Source: Pseudomonas sp. L5B5 (lineage in GTDB: Bacteria > Pseudomonadota > Gammaproteobacteria > Pseudomonadales > Pseudomonadaceae). From it: a DNA stretch of 64,000 bases. Of this stretch, positions 9,577-20,082 are shown in pieces; the stretch's first letter is position 1; every line of letters starts with the position of its first letter. The notes below the pieces were generated by a model, which had not been told where the DNA came from, searched no databases, and worked only from the letters and a program-made list of their open reading frames with translations. The position numbers and the translations under genes were made by a program. The DNA lies in contig NZ_CP084742.1 of assembly GCF_020520285.1 (NCBI RefSeq), forward strand, positions 496,001 to 560,000. Direction: 5' to 3'.

Positions 9577-10596
9577 TCATTTCCTCGGGTCGAAGGCATC
9601 GCGGGCGGACTCGCCGATGAACACCAGCAGGCTCAGCATCAGCGCCAGCACGGCGAAGGCGCTGATGCCCAGCCAGGGCGCCTGCAGGTTGGATTTGCCC
9701 TGGGCCACCAGTTCGCCCAGGGACGGCGCGCCGGGTGGCAGGCCGAAGCCGAGGAAGTCCAGGGCGGTGAGGGTGCCGATGGCGCCGGTGAGGATGAATG
9801 GCATGAAGGTCATGGTGGAGACCATGGCGTTGGGCAGGATGTGGCGGAACATGATGGCGCCGTTCTTCATGCCCAGGGCGCGGGCGGCGCGCACGTACTC
9901 CAGGTTGCGCCCCCGCAGGAACTCGGCACGCACCACGTCCACCAGGCTCATCCAGGAGAACAGCAACATGATCCCCAGTAGCCACCAGAAGTTGGGCTGC
10001 ACGAAGCTGGCGAGGATGATCAGCAGGTAGAGCACTGGCAACCCGGACCACATCTCCAGGAAACGCTGGCCTGCCAGGTCCACCCAGCCGCCGTAGAAGC
10101 CTTGCAGGGCTCCGGCGATGACCCCGATGATCGAGCTGAGGATGGTCAGGGTCAGGGCGAACAGCACCGACACTCGAAAACCGTAGATGACCCGGGCCAG
10201 GACGTCGCGGCCCTGGTCGTCGGTGCCCAGCAGGTTGTCTGCTGATGGGGGCGCCGGGGCCGGTACCCGCAGGTCGTAGTTGATGCTCTGGTAGCTGAAG
10301 GGGATCGGCGCCCAGAGCACCCAGGCGTTCTTCTGGGCCAGCAGCTCGCGGATATAGGGGCTCTTGTAGTTGGCTTCCAGGGGGAATTCACCGCCGAAGG
10401 TGGTCTCCGGATAGCGCTTGAGCGCCGGGAAGTACCAGCCGTCGTCGTAGTGCACCACCAGCGGCTTGTCGTTGGCGATCAGCTCGGCGCCCAGGCTCAG
10501 GATGAACAGCACCAGGAACAGCCACAGCGACCACCAGCCGCGCTTGTTGGCCTTGAAACGCTCGAAACGTCGACGATTGAGGGGGGACAGGTTCAT
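9577..10596 (-). CDS. yejE: Peptide ABC transporter permease (YejE/NppC-like)
   Basis: Inner-membrane permease of 339 aa. The N-terminus NRRRFERFKANKRGWWSL leads into the first membrane helix, followed by a long periplasmic stretch typical of YejE (YPETTFGGEFPLEANYKSPY) and the substrate-independent signature LGTDDQGRDVLARVIYG. Further helices and the EAA loop (EYVRAARALGMKNGAIMFRHILPNA) that docks the ATPase follow. It is the third-from-last gene of the transporter operon and starts one base after the YejB stop codon. Length and motifs are those of the family. Confidence 0.95.
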   Translation of the reverse strand: MNLSPLNRRRFERFKANKRGWWSLWLFLVLFILSLGAELIANDKPLVVHYDDGWYFPALKRYPETTFGGEFPLEANYKSPYIRELLAQKNAWVLWAPIPFSYQSINYDLRVPAPAPPSADNLLGTDDQGRDVLARVIYGFRVSVLFALTLTILSSIIGVIAGALQGFYGGWVDLAGQRFLEMWSGLPVLYLLIILASFVQPNFWWLLGIMLLFSWMSLVDVVRAEFLRGRNLEYVRAARALGMKNGAIMFRHILPNAMVSTMTFMPFILTGAIGTLTALDFLGFGLPPGAPSLGELVAQGKSNLQAPWLGISAFAVLALMLSLLVFIGESARDAFDPRK

Positions 10597-10597
10597 C

Positions 10598-11671
10598 TCA
10601 ATGCTCCCGGCTGTCGAAGTCGATGCGTGGGTCCACCAGGGTGTAGGTCAGGTCGCCGATCAGCTTCACCACCAGGCCCAGCAGGGTGAAGATGAACAAG
10701 GTGCCGAACACCACCGGATAGTCGCGGTTGATCGCTGCCTCGAAGCTCATCAGGCCCAGGCCGTCCAGGGAAAAGATCACCTCCACCAACAAGGAACCGG
10801 TGAAGAAGATGCCGATGAAGGCGGCGGGGAAGCCGGCGATCACCAGCAGCATTGCATTGCGAAAGACGTGGCCGTAGAGCACTCGGTGCTGGGTCAGACC
10901 CTTGGCCTTGGCGGTGATCACGTATTGCTTGTTGATCTCGTCGAGGAAGCTGTTCTTGGTCAGCAGGGTCATGGTGGCGAAGTGGCCGATCACCAGGGCC
11001 GTGACCGGCAGTGCCAGGTGCCAGAAGTAGTCGAGGATCTTGCGCCCCAGGCTCAGTTGCTCGAAGTCGCTGGATGTCAGGCCGCGCAGGGGAAACCAGT
11101 TGAGGTAGCTGCCGCCGGCGAAAACCACGATCAGCAGGATGGCGAACAGGAACGCCGGGATCGCGTAGCCGACGATGATCGCCGAGCTGGTCCAGACATC
11201 GAAGTGGCTGCCGTGGCGAGTGGCCTTGGCGATCCCCAGGGGGATCGATACCAGGTACATGATCAGCGTGCTCCACAGCCCGAGGGAGATGGACACGGGC
11301 ATCTTCTCCTTGATCAGGTCCACTACCTTGGCATCGCGGAAGAAACTGTCGCCGAAATCCAGGGTGGCGTAGTTCTTGATCATGATCCACAAGCGTTCCG
11401 GCGCCGACTTGTCGAAACCGTACATGTGCTCGATTTCCTTGATCAGGGCCGGGTCCAGGCCCTGGGCGCCACGGTAGCTGGAGCCGGCCACCGAGACTTC
11501 GGCGCCGCCGCCGGCGATGCGGCTGGTGGCGCCCTCGAAGCCTTCGAGCTTGGCGATCATTTGTTCGACCGGGCCACCGGGAGCCGCCTGGATGATCACG
11601 AAGTTGATCAAGAGGATGCCCAGCAGGGTCGGGATGATCAGCAACAGGCGACGAACGATATAGGCGAGCAT
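10598..11671 (-). CDS. yejB: Peptide ABC transporter permease (YejB/NppB-like)
   Basis: Inner-membrane permease of 357 aa. It begins [20 protein letters not shown], the classic first helix of DppB/OppB-type permeases, and continues with a periplasmic region, several helices and the ATPase-docking EAA loop ([26 protein letters not shown]). It ends [25 protein letters not shown], another family hallmark. It pairs with the YejE-like permease to form the channel. Its ATG is one base after the preceding binding-protein stop (TGAGATG). Confidence 0.95.
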   Translation of the reverse strand: MLAYIVRRLLLIIPTLLGILLINFVIIQAAPGGPVEQMIAKLEGFEGATSRIAGGGAEVSVAGSSYRGAQGLDPALIKEIEHMYGFDKSAPERLWIMIKNYATLDFGDSFFRDAKVVDLIKEKMPVSISLGLWSTLIMYLVSIPLGIAKATRHGSHFDVWTSSAIIVGYAIPAFLFAILLIVVFAGGSYLNWFPLRGLTSSDFEQLSLGRKILDYFWHLALPVTALVIGHFATMTLLTKNSFLDEINKQYVITAKAKGLTQHRVLYGHVFRNAMLLVIAGFPAAFIGIFFTGSLLVEVIFSLDGLGLMSFEAAINRDYPVVFGTLFIFTLLGLVVKLIGDLTYTLVDPRIDFDSREH

Positions 11672-11672
11672 C

Positions 11673-13523
11673 TCATTGCACCCTGTCGGCCGGGGCCGCC
11701 TGGTCCGGGGCCGGTTCTACGGCGGGCTTGGCATCGGGCTTGATCCACCAGGTGTTGATGCCGATGTCGTATTTGGGGGCGACGTTCGGGTGGCCGATAT
11801 GGTCCCAGTAGGCCACGCGCCAGGTCTTGATGTGCCAGTTGGGGATCACGTAGTAGCCCCATTGCAGGACGCGGTCCAGCGCCTTGGCGTGGGCCACCAG
11901 GCTGGTCCGGGAGTCGGCGTTGATCAGGCTTTCCACCAGGCTGTCGATGGCCGGGTCCTTGAGGCCGATGTAGTTGCGGCTGCCAGGCTTGTCGGCACTG
12001 GAAGACATCCAGAATTCACGCTGTTCGTTACCCGGGGAGTTGGACTGGGGGAAGCTGCCGACGATCAGGTCGAAATCCCGCGAGCGCACCCGGGTGATGT
12101 ACTGGGACACATCGACCCGGCGAATCACCAGGTCGATCCCCAGGTCGCTGAGGTTGCGCTTGAACGGCAGCAGCACTCGCTCGAACTCGGTCTGGGCCAG
12201 CAGGAATTCGATCACCACGGGCTTGCCCTGGGCGTCCACCATCTTGTCGTCGACGATGCGCCAGCCGGCCTCCTGCAGCAGTTGGTAGGCCTGGCGCTGC
12301 TGGGCGCGGATCATGCCGCTGCCGTCGCACAGTGCCGGGGCGAATGCCTGGGTGAACACCTGCTCGGGAATCTTGCCGCGCAAGGGTTCGAGGATCGCCA
12401 GTTCGTCTGCCCCCGGCAGGCCGGTGGCGGCCATTTCCGAGTTCTCGAAATAGCTGCGGGTGCGGGTGTAGGCGCCGTTGAACAGCTGTTTGTTGCTCCA
12501 CTCGAAGTCCAGCAGCAGGCTCAGGGCATGCCGCACTCGTACATCCTGGAACACCGGACGGCGGGTGTTGAAGACAAAACCCTGCATCCCGGTGGGATTG
12601 CCATTGGGGATCTGTTCCTTGACCAACCGGCCCTGGGCCACGGCGGGGATGTTGTAGGCGTTGGCCCAGTTCTTCGCGCTCATTTCCAGCCAGTAGTCGA
12701 ACTGCCCGGCCTTGAGTGCCTCCAGGGCCACGGTATTGTCGCGGTAGTAATCGCTGGTGATGGTGTCGAAGTTGTAGAAACCGCGGTTGACCGGCAGGTC
12801 CCGGGCCCAGTAGTCCTTGACCCGCTCATAGCGGATCGAGCGTCCGGCCTTGACCTCGGTTACCCGGTAGGGGCCGCTGCCCAGCGGTACTTCCAGGTTG
12901 CTCTTGGCGAAGTCACGGTGTTCCCACCAGTGCTTGGGCAGGATCGTCAGCTGGCCGAGGATCAGTGGCAATTCGCGGTTGTTGCCGTGCTTGAACTTGA
13001 ACAGCACCCGTTGCGGGTCTTCGGCGATCACCTGGTCGACGTCGGCATAGTAGCCACGGTACAGCGGCGAGCCGGCGCTCATCAGGGTCTGGAAGCTGAA
13101 CACTACGTCTTCGGCATGGATCGGCCGGCCGTCGTTGAAACGCGCCTCGGGCCGCAGGTAGAAGCGTACCCAGGTGTTGTCCGGGGCTTTCTCGATGCGC
13201 CCGGCCACCAGGCCGTATTCGGTAAAGGGTTCGTCGAGGCTCTGGGCCATCAGGGTGTCGTAGACCAGGCCGATGTTCAGCTCCGGCACGCCCTTGCTGA
13301 TGAAGGGGTTGAGGCTGTCGAAGCTGCCGAAACCGGCCATGCGGAAGGTTCCGCCCTTGGGCGCGTCGGGCTTGACGAAGTCGAAGTGCTGGAAGTTTGC
13401 CGGGTACTTCGGCGCTTCGCCGTAGAGGGTCAGGGCATGTTGCGGCGCGGCCTGGGCACAGCAGGCGATGACACCAAGCAACAAGCCGCTGGTGCGCAGG
13501 AGCAGGGCACGCAGGGGCATCAT
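11673..13523 (-). CDS. Periplasmic peptide-binding protein, second of two (NppA2/YejA-like)
   Basis: Extracellular solute-binding protein, 616 aa, class 5 (SBP_bac_5). The signal peptide is [21 protein letters not shown].. ending near AQAAP. The mature part opens with [20 protein letters not shown] and [22 protein letters not shown], diagnostic of the YejA group. The ATG at 13523 overlaps the stop of the preceding binding-protein gene (ATGATG/TGA). Homologous to its upstream neighbour across its length, so it probably arose by tandem duplication. The C-terminal tail ([22 protein letters not shown]) is Pro/Ala-rich. It corresponds to NppA2 by position; ligand preference is not readable. Confidence 0.93.
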   Translation of the reverse strand: MMPLRALLLRTSGLLLGVIACCAQAAPQHALTLYGEAPKYPANFQHFDFVKPDAPKGGTFRMAGFGSFDSLNPFISKGVPELNIGLVYDTLMAQSLDEPFTEYGLVAGRIEKAPDNTWVRFYLRPEARFNDGRPIHAEDVVFSFQTLMSAGSPLYRGYYADVDQVIAEDPQRVLFKFKHGNNRELPLILGQLTILPKHWWEHRDFAKSNLEVPLGSGPYRVTEVKAGRSIRYERVKDYWARDLPVNRGFYNFDTITSDYYRDNTVALEALKAGQFDYWLEMSAKNWANAYNIPAVAQGRLVKEQIPNGNPTGMQGFVFNTRRPVFQDVRVRHALSLLLDFEWSNKQLFNGAYTRTRSYFENSEMAATGLPGADELAILEPLRGKIPEQVFTQAFAPALCDGSGMIRAQQRQAYQLLQEAGWRIVDDKMVDAQGKPVVIEFLLAQTEFERVLLPFKRNLSDLGIDLVIRRVDVSQYITRVRSRDFDLIVGSFPQSNSPGNEQREFWMSSSADKPGSRNYIGLKDPAIDSLVESLINADSRTSLVAHAKALDRVLQWGYYVIPNWHIKTWRVAYWDHIGHPNVAPKYDIGINTWWIKPDAKPAVEPAPDQAAPADRVQ

Positions 13524-15349
13524 TGGGCATTCTCCATGGACTTCAGCCACCAGGCACTGAGCCCCAGGGTATAGGGCGGCGTGGTGACGAAGGCGAACCG
13601 GTTACGGTAGGCCAGGCGGTGATAGTTGAGGTACCAGTTGGGAATCATGTAGTGCTGCCACAGTAGCACCCGGTCCAGGGCACGGCCGGCAGCCAGTTGG
13701 TCGTCGCGAGTCGCGGCGGCCAGCAGTTGCTCCAGCAGATGGTCGACCACCGGATTGCTGATGCCCGCATAGTTCTTGCTGCCCTTGACCGCGACCTGGC
13801 TGGAATGGAAGTACTGCCACTGCTCCAGGCCAGGACTCAGGGTCTGGTTGAGGGTCATGAGGATCATGTCGTAGTCGAACTGGTCCAGGCGCTGCTTGTA
13901 TTGCGCGCGATCGACAGTACGCAGGTGGGCCTCGATGCCGATGCTCGCCAGGTTCTCCATGTAGGGCTGGAGGATGCGTTCCAGGTTGGGGTTGACCAGC
14001 ATCAGTTCGAACCGCAGGGGTTGCCCGGCACTGTTCTGCAGGCGCTGGCCGTTGAGCTTCCAGCCGGCCTCGGCCAGCAGCCCCAGGGCACGGCGCAGGG
14101 TCTGGCGAGGGATACCGCGGCCTTCGGTACGTGGCAGGCTGAAGGCCTGGCTGAACAGGTTGGCGGGCAGCTGCTCGCGATAGGGCGAGAGCAGCAGCCA
14201 TTCATGACCCTGGGGCACGCCGGTGGCGGAGAACTCGCTGTTGGGGTAGTAGCTCAGGGCGCGCTGGTAGGCGCTGCTGAACAGCGCGCGGTTGGTCCAC
14301 TCGAAATCGAACATCATGCCCAGCGCCTCGCGCACCCGCACATCGGCAAAGGTGGCGCGGCGGGTATTCATGAACAGGCCTTGCGTCTGGGTGGGGATCT
14401 GGTGCGCCACCTGGGCCTTGATCACCTCGCCACGGCGCACGGCGGGAAAGTCGTAGCCGTTGGCCCAGTTCTTGGCCTGGTGCTCGATATAGATGTCGAA
14501 CTCACCCGCCTTGAAGGCTTCGAAGGCCACGTCGCTGTCACGGTAGAACTCCACCTCGACCCGGTCGAAGTTGTTGAAGCCTCGGTTGACCGGCAGGTCC
14601 TTGCCCCAGTAGTCCTTGACCCGTTCGAACACCAGCTGGCGGCCCGGTTGGACCTGGGAGATGCGATAGGGGCCGCTGCCCAGGGGCGGGGTGAAGGTGG
14701 TGGCCTTGAAGTCGCGATCCTTCCAGTAGTGCTGGGGCAGCACCGGCATTTCCCCCAGGCGCAGGATCAGCAGCGGATTACTGGCGCGCTTGAACACGAA
14801 GCGGATGCGCTGGGGGCCGAGGATGTCCACTCGCTGCACTTCCTGCAGGTTGGTGCGGTACTGCGGATGACCTTCCTTGAGCAGCAGGCGGTAGGAGAAC
14901 GCCACGTCGTAGGCGGTGATCGGCTTGCCATCGTGAAAACGTGCCTCGGGGCGCAGGTTGAACACCACCCAGCTGCGATCTTCGCTGTACTCCACCGAAC
15001 GGGCGATCAGGCCATAGCTGGAGGTGGGTTCGTCGCCGGACGGGGCGTAGAGGCCTGTGCCCACCATCAAGGGCTCGTTGAGTTCATTGACCCCGTATTG
15101 CAGGAAGTTCGGCGTGGCCACCGGGCTGGTGCCCTTGAAGGTGTAGGGATTGAGCGTGTCGAAGGTGCCGAAGGCCATGACCCGCAGGGTGCCGCCCTTG
15201 GGCGCAGCGGGATTGACCCAGTCGAAGTGGGTAAAGCGGGCCGGGTACTTGAGCGTGCCGAACTGCGCATAGCCGTGACTCTCGGTGAGCGTCGCGCTTG
15301 CGGGAAAGCTCAAGGCCAGGCTGATGAGGAGCAGGAGCAGGGGACGCAT
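13520..15349 (-). CDS. Periplasmic peptide-binding protein, first of two (NppA1/YejA-like)
   Basis: Extracellular solute-binding protein of 609 aa, first gene of the five-gene transporter operon. The signal peptide MRPLLLLLISLALSFPASA is followed by GYAQFGTLKYPARFTHFDWV and NPAAPKGGTLRVMAFGTFDTL, the YejA-type opening. Class 5 features include [21 protein letters not shown] and RVREALGMMFDFEWTN. It delivers peptides or peptide-like compounds to the YejB/YejE channel. The gene order A1-A2-B-E-F then fabI matches P. aeruginosa PA1811-PA1806 as I recall it. Confidence 0.93.
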   Translation of the reverse strand: MRPLLLLLISLALSFPASATLTESHGYAQFGTLKYPARFTHFDWVNPAAPKGGTLRVMAFGTFDTLNPYTFKGTSPVATPNFLQYGVNELNEPLMVGTGLYAPSGDEPTSSYGLIARSVEYSEDRSWVVFNLRPEARFHDGKPITAYDVAFSYRLLLKEGHPQYRTNLQEVQRVDILGPQRIRFVFKRASNPLLILRLGEMPVLPQHYWKDRDFKATTFTPPLGSGPYRISQVQPGRQLVFERVKDYWGKDLPVNRGFNNFDRVEVEFYRDSDVAFEAFKAGEFDIYIEHQAKNWANGYDFPAVRRGEVIKAQVAHQIPTQTQGLFMNTRRATFADVRVREALGMMFDFEWTNRALFSSAYQRALSYYPNSEFSATGVPQGHEWLLLSPYREQLPANLFSQAFSLPRTEGRGIPRQTLRRALGLLAEAGWKLNGQRLQNSAGQPLRFELMLVNPNLERILQPYMENLASIGIEAHLRTVDRAQYKQRLDQFDYDMILMTLNQTLSPGLEQWQYFHSSQVAVKGSKNYAGISNPVVDHLLEQLLAAATRDDQLAAGRALDRVLLWQHYMIPNWYLNYHRLAYRNRFAFVTTPPYTLGLSAWWLKSMENAQ

Positions 15350-15512
15350 CGAGTCAGAGATCCGATCCAGGCGGCTTGGGCTATGTGTCCGGTACAGTAA
15401 CAGCTTGTATCGGCAGGAAAAAGCTCGTTCTGGCGGGCGTTCGGATGGCAGGCGGCAGGTGTTGGCCCGGGGCTGCGCGCCACTGCAACGGGGCGCGATG
15501 AGGTGTCGCTAC

Positions 15513-15547
15513 GCAACCTGGCCGGTATCGCGCGCCGGCCAGGTTGC
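15513..15547 (-). terminator. Perfect hairpin downstream of mltD
   Basis: Arms GCAACCTGGCCGG (15513-15525) and CCGGCCAGGTTGC (15535-15547) form a 13-bp perfect stem with a 9-base loop, 7 bases after the mltD stop. No U-run follows, so termination would be Rho-assisted or the hairpin may stabilise the 3' end. Confidence 0.6.
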
Positions 15548-15553
15548 CAGCAC

Positions 15554-16981
15554 TCAGTGCGACAGGTAGACGGTCAGCATCTGGCCCGGTTTGAGCGCCT
15601 GGGCGGCCCGTGGGTTCCAGCGCTTGAGGTGCTGCATCTCGACGTTGAAGCGCTTGGCCACCATGTACAGCGAGTCGCCTTGCTTGACCTTGTACTGGGT
15701 CGACTTCTTTTTCTGGATGCCGGCCACGGCGGTTTTCTTGCCGGAGGCCTTGCGAGAATCTTGCAGAACCAGGGTCTGGCCGACCTTGAGGCTCTTGCCG
15801 CTGAGCTTGTTCCAGCGTTGCAGTTCCTTGACCCCGACCTTGTTGGCCTTGGCGATCAGCGCCAGGTTGTCGCCACGCTTGACCTTGTAGACCCGCTTGC
15901 GCAACGAGTCGCGGCCGTCGTCGCTGGCGAACGCCGCCTGGAGCGAGCGCTTGCTGATCAGCTCCTCGGGTTTCATGGTCGACAGGCTGGTGGTCAGCAG
16001 CTGCGCCTTGGAGGTCGGTACCAGCAGGTGTTGCGGACCGTCGATGGTGGTGCGCTGCTTGAACGCCGGGTTGAGCTGGAACAGCTCGTCCTCGTCGATA
16101 TTGGCCACCGCGGCGACCTTGGACAGGTCCATGCGCTGGTTGATCTCCACCACCTGGAAGTAGGGCTCGTTGGCGATGGGGTTGAGGTTGACGCCGTAGG
16201 CCTCGGGGGCCATGACCACCTGGGACAGGGCCAGCAGCTTGGGCACGTAGGCCTGGGTTTCCGACGGCAGCGGCAGGTTCCAGTAGTCGGTGGGCAAGCC
16301 GAGTTTTTCGTTGCGCTCGATGGCCCGGCTGACGGTGCCTTCACCGGCGTTGTAGGCCGCCAGGGCCAGCAGCCAGTCGCCATTGAACATGTCGTGCAGG
16401 CGGGTCAGGTAGTCCATGGCTGCGGTGGTCGAGGCGGTGATGTCGCGTCGGCCATCGTAGAAGCGGGTCTGGCGCAGATTGAAGGAGCGACCGGTGGCCG
16501 GGACGAATTGCCACAGGCCCACGGCATTGGCGCGCGAATAGGCGAGCGGGTTGTAAGCACTCTCGATCACTGGCAGCAGGGCCAGTTCCAGCGGCATGTT
16601 GCGCTCTTCGAGGCGCTCGACGATGTAGTGGATATAGAGGCTGCCGCGCTCGCTGGCGTTCTCGAGGAAGGAAGGGTTGCTGGCGAACCACAGGCGCTGT
16701 TGTTCGATTCGTGGGTTGACGCCCAGGTTCTCCTGCAGCTGGAACCCCTGGCGCATGCGCCCCCAGACATCCTGGGGCGCTTGTGGGGTTGGCTGCTGGC
16801 CGAGAAAGATGGGTTTCTGCTTGATGCGGACGTTGAGATTGGGAGTGTGTGTCGCGTCGGCTTGCGGGACGTGGCCGGTGCTTTGGCAGCCCGCAAGAGT
16901 CGCTGACACAGCTACCGCGATGGCCTGGGCCAAGCGCGTCAATGCGTCTGAACTGATGGAATAACGAATATATGACGACAT
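15554..16981 (-). CDS. mltD: Membrane-bound lytic murein transglycosylase D
   Basis: Peptidoglycan-cleaving outer-membrane lipoprotein, 475 aa. The lipobox LAGC lies near residue 30 (AIAVAVSATLAGC). The SLT domain at about 100-230 has the catalytic Glu in LLPVIESAYNPLAYS, followed by AVGLWQFVPATG and ALAAYNAGEGTV. After this come an extended region and at least two C-terminal LysM repeats that bind glycan (VYKVKRGDNLALIAKANKV; QYKVKQGDSLYMVAKRFNV). Start ATG 16981 is preferred over the upstream ATG at 17005 because the protein then begins close to the signal sequence. It lies between gloB and the transporter operon as in P. aeruginosa. Confidence 0.95.
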   Translation of the reverse strand: MSSYIRYSISSDALTRLAQAIAVAVSATLAGCQSTGHVPQADATHTPNLNVRIKQKPIFLGQQPTPQAPQDVWGRMRQGFQLQENLGVNPRIEQQRLWFASNPSFLENASERGSLYIHYIVERLEERNMPLELALLPVIESAYNPLAYSRANAVGLWQFVPATGRSFNLRQTRFYDGRRDITASTTAAMDYLTRLHDMFNGDWLLALAAYNAGEGTVSRAIERNEKLGLPTDYWNLPLPSETQAYVPKLLALSQVVMAPEAYGVNLNPIANEPYFQVVEINQRMDLSKVAAVANIDEDELFQLNPAFKQRTTIDGPQHLLVPTSKAQLLTTSLSTMKPEELISKRSLQAAFASDDGRDSLRKRVYKVKRGDNLALIAKANKVGVKELQRWNKLSGKSLKVGQTLVLQDSRKASGKKTAVAGIQKKKSTQYKVKQGDSLYMVAKRFNVEMQHLKRWNPRAAQALKPGQMLTVYLSH

Positions 16982-17080
16982 TGGCTGGAAGTAAGTTCCG
17001 GGCAAAAATGTCGGGCGATTCTAGAAAGCGACCGGAGTGCGGTCAACCATTCAGAATTTCTATGCCAGTTTCGCGGCCTC

Positions 17081-17848
17081 TTAGAATTTATCTTTCCAGG
17101 CCCTCAACGCCGCAAAAACCGCACTCCGGGACGGGTTATCCAGGCCATTCCGTTCGTCTACTTTTTGTTTAACGGATGTTTCATCCGTACGCAGGAAAGG
17201 GTTGGTCAGTTTCTCCAGGGCGAGAGTCGAGGGCAGGGTCATGATGCCTTGCTCGCGCATCTGCATGACCTTTTCCAGGCGCTGGGCAATGTCCGGATTG
17301 ACCGGTTCCACCGCCTGGGCAAAGCGCAGGTTGCCGAGGGTGTATTCATGAGTGCAGTAGATCAGGGTGTCGTCCGGCAGCGCCGCGAGGCGGCCCAGGG
17401 ACTGGTGCATCTGTTCGGCGGTGCCTTCGAACAGTCGGCCGCAACCGGCGGCGAACAGGGTGTCGCCACAGAACAGCAGGCCCCGATGGTAGTAGGCGAT
17501 ATGCCCCAGGGTATGGCCGGGCACCGCCAGCACCTGGAAGTCCCAGCCCAGGAGGGTGACCTGGTCATTGTCATCCAAGGCCACGTCGCGAGCCGGGATC
17601 TTTTCCCGGGCCGGCCCGTACACCGTGGCGCCGCTATGCTGTTTCAGGCGCTCGATGCCGCCGACGTGGTCGTGATGATGATGGGTGACCAGGATGTCGC
17701 TCAGGCGCCAGTCCGGGTGCTGCTCCAGCCAGGCCAGCACCGGTGCGGCATCCCCGGGATCGACGACGGCGCAACGCTGGCTGCGATGGTCTTGTAACAA
17801 CCAGATGTAGTTGTCTGTGAAGGCGGGCAGGGCACTGATCTGTATCAT
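17081..17848 (-). CDS. gloB: Hydroxyacylglutathione hydrolase (glyoxalase II)
   Basis: Hydrolyses S-D-lactoylglutathione to D-lactate and glutathione, the second step of methylglyoxal detoxification. 255 aa from ATG 17848 ([20 protein letters not shown]). The metallo-beta-lactamase metal site [10 protein letters not shown] is intact. Other glyoxalase II signatures are [31 protein letters not shown] and [14 protein letters not shown]. The C-terminal substrate domain ends [18 protein letters not shown]. Upstream in-frame codons are ignored because the conserved N-terminus begins at MIQIS. The divergent methyltransferase gene starts 65 bases away, so both promoters share that gap. Confidence 0.96.
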   Translation of the reverse strand: MIQISALPAFTDNYIWLLQDHRSQRCAVVDPGDAAPVLAWLEQHPDWRLSDILVTHHHHDHVGGIERLKQHSGATVYGPAREKIPARDVALDDNDQVTLLGWDFQVLAVPGHTLGHIAYYHRGLLFCGDTLFAAGCGRLFEGTAEQMHQSLGRLAALPDDTLIYCTHEYTLGNLRFAQAVEPVNPDIAQRLEKVMQMREQGIMTLPSTLALEKLTNPFLRTDETSVKQKVDERNGLDNPSRSAVFAALRAWKDKF

Positions 17849-17913
17849 CTTCGGATTCGCCAAGCGGAAAACAATGGCGCATCTTAGAACTTCCTGGCGT
17901 GTTGGAGAATGCA

Positions 17914-18672
17914 ATGACCGATAAAGCCTTCGCTCAGGCAGATCCCGACTGGCTGGCCCTGATCAGTACCGCCCGGGAGTGGTTGTCCGGCCCCCTGGGG
18001 CAATTCCTGCTGGATGAAGAGCGACGCATGCTCGAAGAGGAGCTGGGGCGTTTCTTTGGCGGCTACCTGGTGCATTACGGACCCTCGGCGCAGACTCCGC
18101 CGGCAGCGCCCCAGGTCCAGCGCAACGTGCGCCTGGGCGCGCCGCTGCCAGGGGTGGAAATCGTCTGCGAGGAACAGGCCTGGCCCCTGAGCGAGCACGC
18201 CGCCGATGTGGTGGTGCTGCAACATGGACTGGATTTCTGCCTGTCGCCCCACGGCCTGCTGCGCGAGGCGGCCAGCAGTGTACGTCCTGGCGGTCATCTG
18301 CTGATTGTCGGTATCAACCCCTGGAGTACCTGGGGCTTGCGTCATGTGTTCGCCCATGATGCCTTGCGCCTGGCCCGCTGCATCGCGCCGTCACGGGTTG
18401 GCGACTGGCTCAACCTGCTGGGCTTCGCGCTGGAGAAACGCCGCTTCGGGTGCTATCGTCCGCCGCTTGCTTCAGCGGCATGGCAGGCGCGACTGGCCGG
18501 CTGGGAGCGTCGGGCCGGGCGCTGGCAACTGTCCGGTGGTGGCTTCTACTTGCTGGTGGCACGCAAGATCGCCGTGGGCCTGCGTCCGGTACGCCAGGTC
18601 AGGCGTGAGCCAGTGGGCAAGCTGGTGCCGCTGCCCATGGCCAAGGTCAATCGCCGGAACAGCGAGCCCTGA
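17914..18672 (+). CDS. SAM-dependent methyltransferase (class I), substrate unknown
   Basis: A 252-aa class I methyltransferase of the Methyltransf_11 type. The central part has [21 protein letters not shown] and [20 protein letters not shown], corresponding to post-motif regions of the SAM fold. The N-terminal glycine-rich SAM loop is degenerate. Start ATG 17914 is preceded by GGAG 8 bases upstream; GTG 17899 is less likely. The basic C-terminus ([24 protein letters not shown]) could contact nucleic acid, which is speculation. The gene sits between gloB and rnhA, its usual place in Pseudomonas. Confidence 0.85.
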   Translation: MTDKAFAQADPDWLALISTAREWLSGPLGQFLLDEERRMLEEELGRFFGGYLVHYGPSAQTPPAAPQVQRNVRLGAPLPGVEIVCEEQAWPLSEHAADVVVLQHGLDFCLSPHGLLREAASSVRPGGHLLIVGINPWSTWGLRHVFAHDALRLARCIAPSRVGDWLNLLGFALEKRRFGCYRPPLASAAWQARLAGWERRAGRWQLSGGGFYLLVARKIAVGLRPVRQVRREPVGKLVPLPMAKVNRRNSEP

Positions 18673-18778
18673 ACCTCTGTTGAAACTCTCTCTTTATATA
18701 GACCGGCCGGGCTTGCCCGGCTCTGGTGCTGTCGGCGGTCGCCGGCGGGCCAATGGCAATTTCTGATGGAAGGCGTGG

Positions 18779-19228
18779 ATGAGCGATAGCGTAGAAATCT
18801 TTACCGACGGTGCCTGCAAGGGCAATCCCGGCCCGGGCGGCTGGGGTGCGTTGCTGGTGTGCAAGGGGGTCGAGAAGGAGCTCTGGGGCGGTGAGGCCAA
18901 CACCACCAACAATCGCATGGAGCTGATGGCGGCGATTCGCGGCCTGGAAGAGCTCAAGCGCCAGTGCGATGTACAGCTGGTCACCGACTCGCAGTACGTG
19001 ATGAAGGGCATCAACGAGTGGATGGCCAACTGGAAGAAGCGTGGCTGGAAAACCGCCGCCAAGGAGCCGGTGAAGAATGCCGACCTGTGGCAGCAGCTCG
19101 ATGAGCAGGTCAACCGCCACAACGTCACCTGGAAATGGGTGCGTGGCCATACGGGCCACCACGGCAATGAGCGCGCCGACCAGTTGGCCAACCGCGGCGT
19201 GGACGAGGTCCGTGGCTACAAGGGTTGA
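18779..19228 (+). CDS. rnhA: Ribonuclease HI
   Basis: Degrades RNA in RNA:DNA hybrids during replication and repair. 149 aa, a normal length. The acidic catalytic residues are present: [19 protein letters not shown] (first Asp), [13 protein letters not shown] (Glu), [12 protein letters not shown] (Asp) and the His loop with final Asp [17 protein letters not shown] basic handle region ([17 protein letters not shown]) is also present. It is followed 104 bases later by dnaQ on the same strand. Confidence 0.97.
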   Translation: MSDSVEIFTDGACKGNPGPGGWGALLVCKGVEKELWGGEANTTNNRMELMAAIRGLEELKRQCDVQLVTDSQYVMKGINEWMANWKKRGWKTAAKEPVKNADLWQQLDEQVNRHNVTWKWVRGHTGHHGNERADQLANRGVDEVRGYKG

Positions 19229-19332
19229 ATGCTGCGCTTGAACGCGCCGACCGACGTCGGCGCCCCAGTGCGCAGTCCATGGGTCGGGCGTGCTAAAATC
19301 GCGCCCTCTGCCAGATTGAGAACGGACCACTG

Positions 19333-20082
19333 ATGGCCAACAGATCTGTTGTACTCGATACCGAAACCACCGGTATGCCGGTGACCGACGGTCACCGGAT
19401 CATTGAAATCGGTTGCGTCGAGTTGATCGGTCGGCGCCTGACCGGGCGACACTTCCACGTTTACCTGCAGCCTGATCGCGAGAGTGACGAGGGCGCCATC
19501 GGCGTCCACGGCATCACCAACGAATTCCTGGTGGGCAAGCCACGGTTTCCCGAGGTGGCCGACGAGTTCTTCGAGTTCATCCAGGGCGCGCAGCTGATCA
19601 TCCACAACGCGGCGTTCGACGTTGGCTTCATCAACAACGAGTTTGCCTTGATCGGCCAGCACGAGCGGGCCGACATCACCCAGCACTGCAGCATCCTCGA
19701 TACCCTGTTGATGGCCCGCGAGCGGCACCCCGGCCAGCGCAACAGCCTCGACGCACTCTGCAAGCGCTATGGCGTCGACAACTCTGGCCGTGAACTGCAC
19801 GGCGCCTTGCTCGACTCGGAGATCCTGGCCGACGTCTACCTGACGATGACGGGTGGCCAGACCAGCCTGTCCCTGGCAGGCAATGGATCGGATGGCGGGG
19901 CAGGCGATGGTTCGGGCAATCGTGCCTCGGAAATTCGACGCTTGGCGAGCGATCGCCAGCGAGGGCGAGTCATCCTGGCCAGCGAAGCGGAACTGGCCGA
20001 GCACCAGGCGCGGCTGGAAGCCATCGCCAAGTCAGCCGGCGGCCCGGCACTCTGGACCCAATTGCTCGAAGCCCGGCAGTAA
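19333..20082 (+). CDS. dnaQ: DNA polymerase III epsilon subunit (3'-5' proofreading exonuclease)
   Basis: Proofreading exonuclease of the replicative polymerase, 249 aa. The DnaQ exonuclease motifs are complete: Exo I VLDTETTGMPV, Exo II IIHNAAFDVGFINNEF and Exo III with HGALLDSEILADVY. After the catalytic domain comes QTSLSL, matching the beta-clamp-binding motif. A Gly/Ser-rich linker (AGNGSDGGAGDGSGN) and a C-terminal alpha-binding segment (HQARLEAIAKSAGG) follow. Tandem with rnhA, rather than divergent as in E. coli. Confidence 0.97.
   Translation: MANRSVVLDTETTGMPVTDGHRIIEIGCVELIGRRLTGRHFHVYLQPDRESDEGAIGVHGITNEFLVGKPRFPEVADEFFEFIQGAQLIIHNAAFDVGFINNEFALIGQHERADITQHCSILDTLLMARERHPGQRNSLDALCKRYGVDNSGRELHGALLDSEILADVYLTMTGGQTSLSLAGNGSDGGAGDGSGNRASEIRRLASDRQRGRVILASEAELAEHQARLEAIAKSAGGPALWTQLLEARQ

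Noticed and set aside
11673..13523. Lipoprotein signal in the second binding protein (VIAC)
   Set aside because: A Cys follows a hydrophobic stretch, but the surrounding residues are a poor lipobox and a standard signal peptidase site (AQA-AP) fits better.
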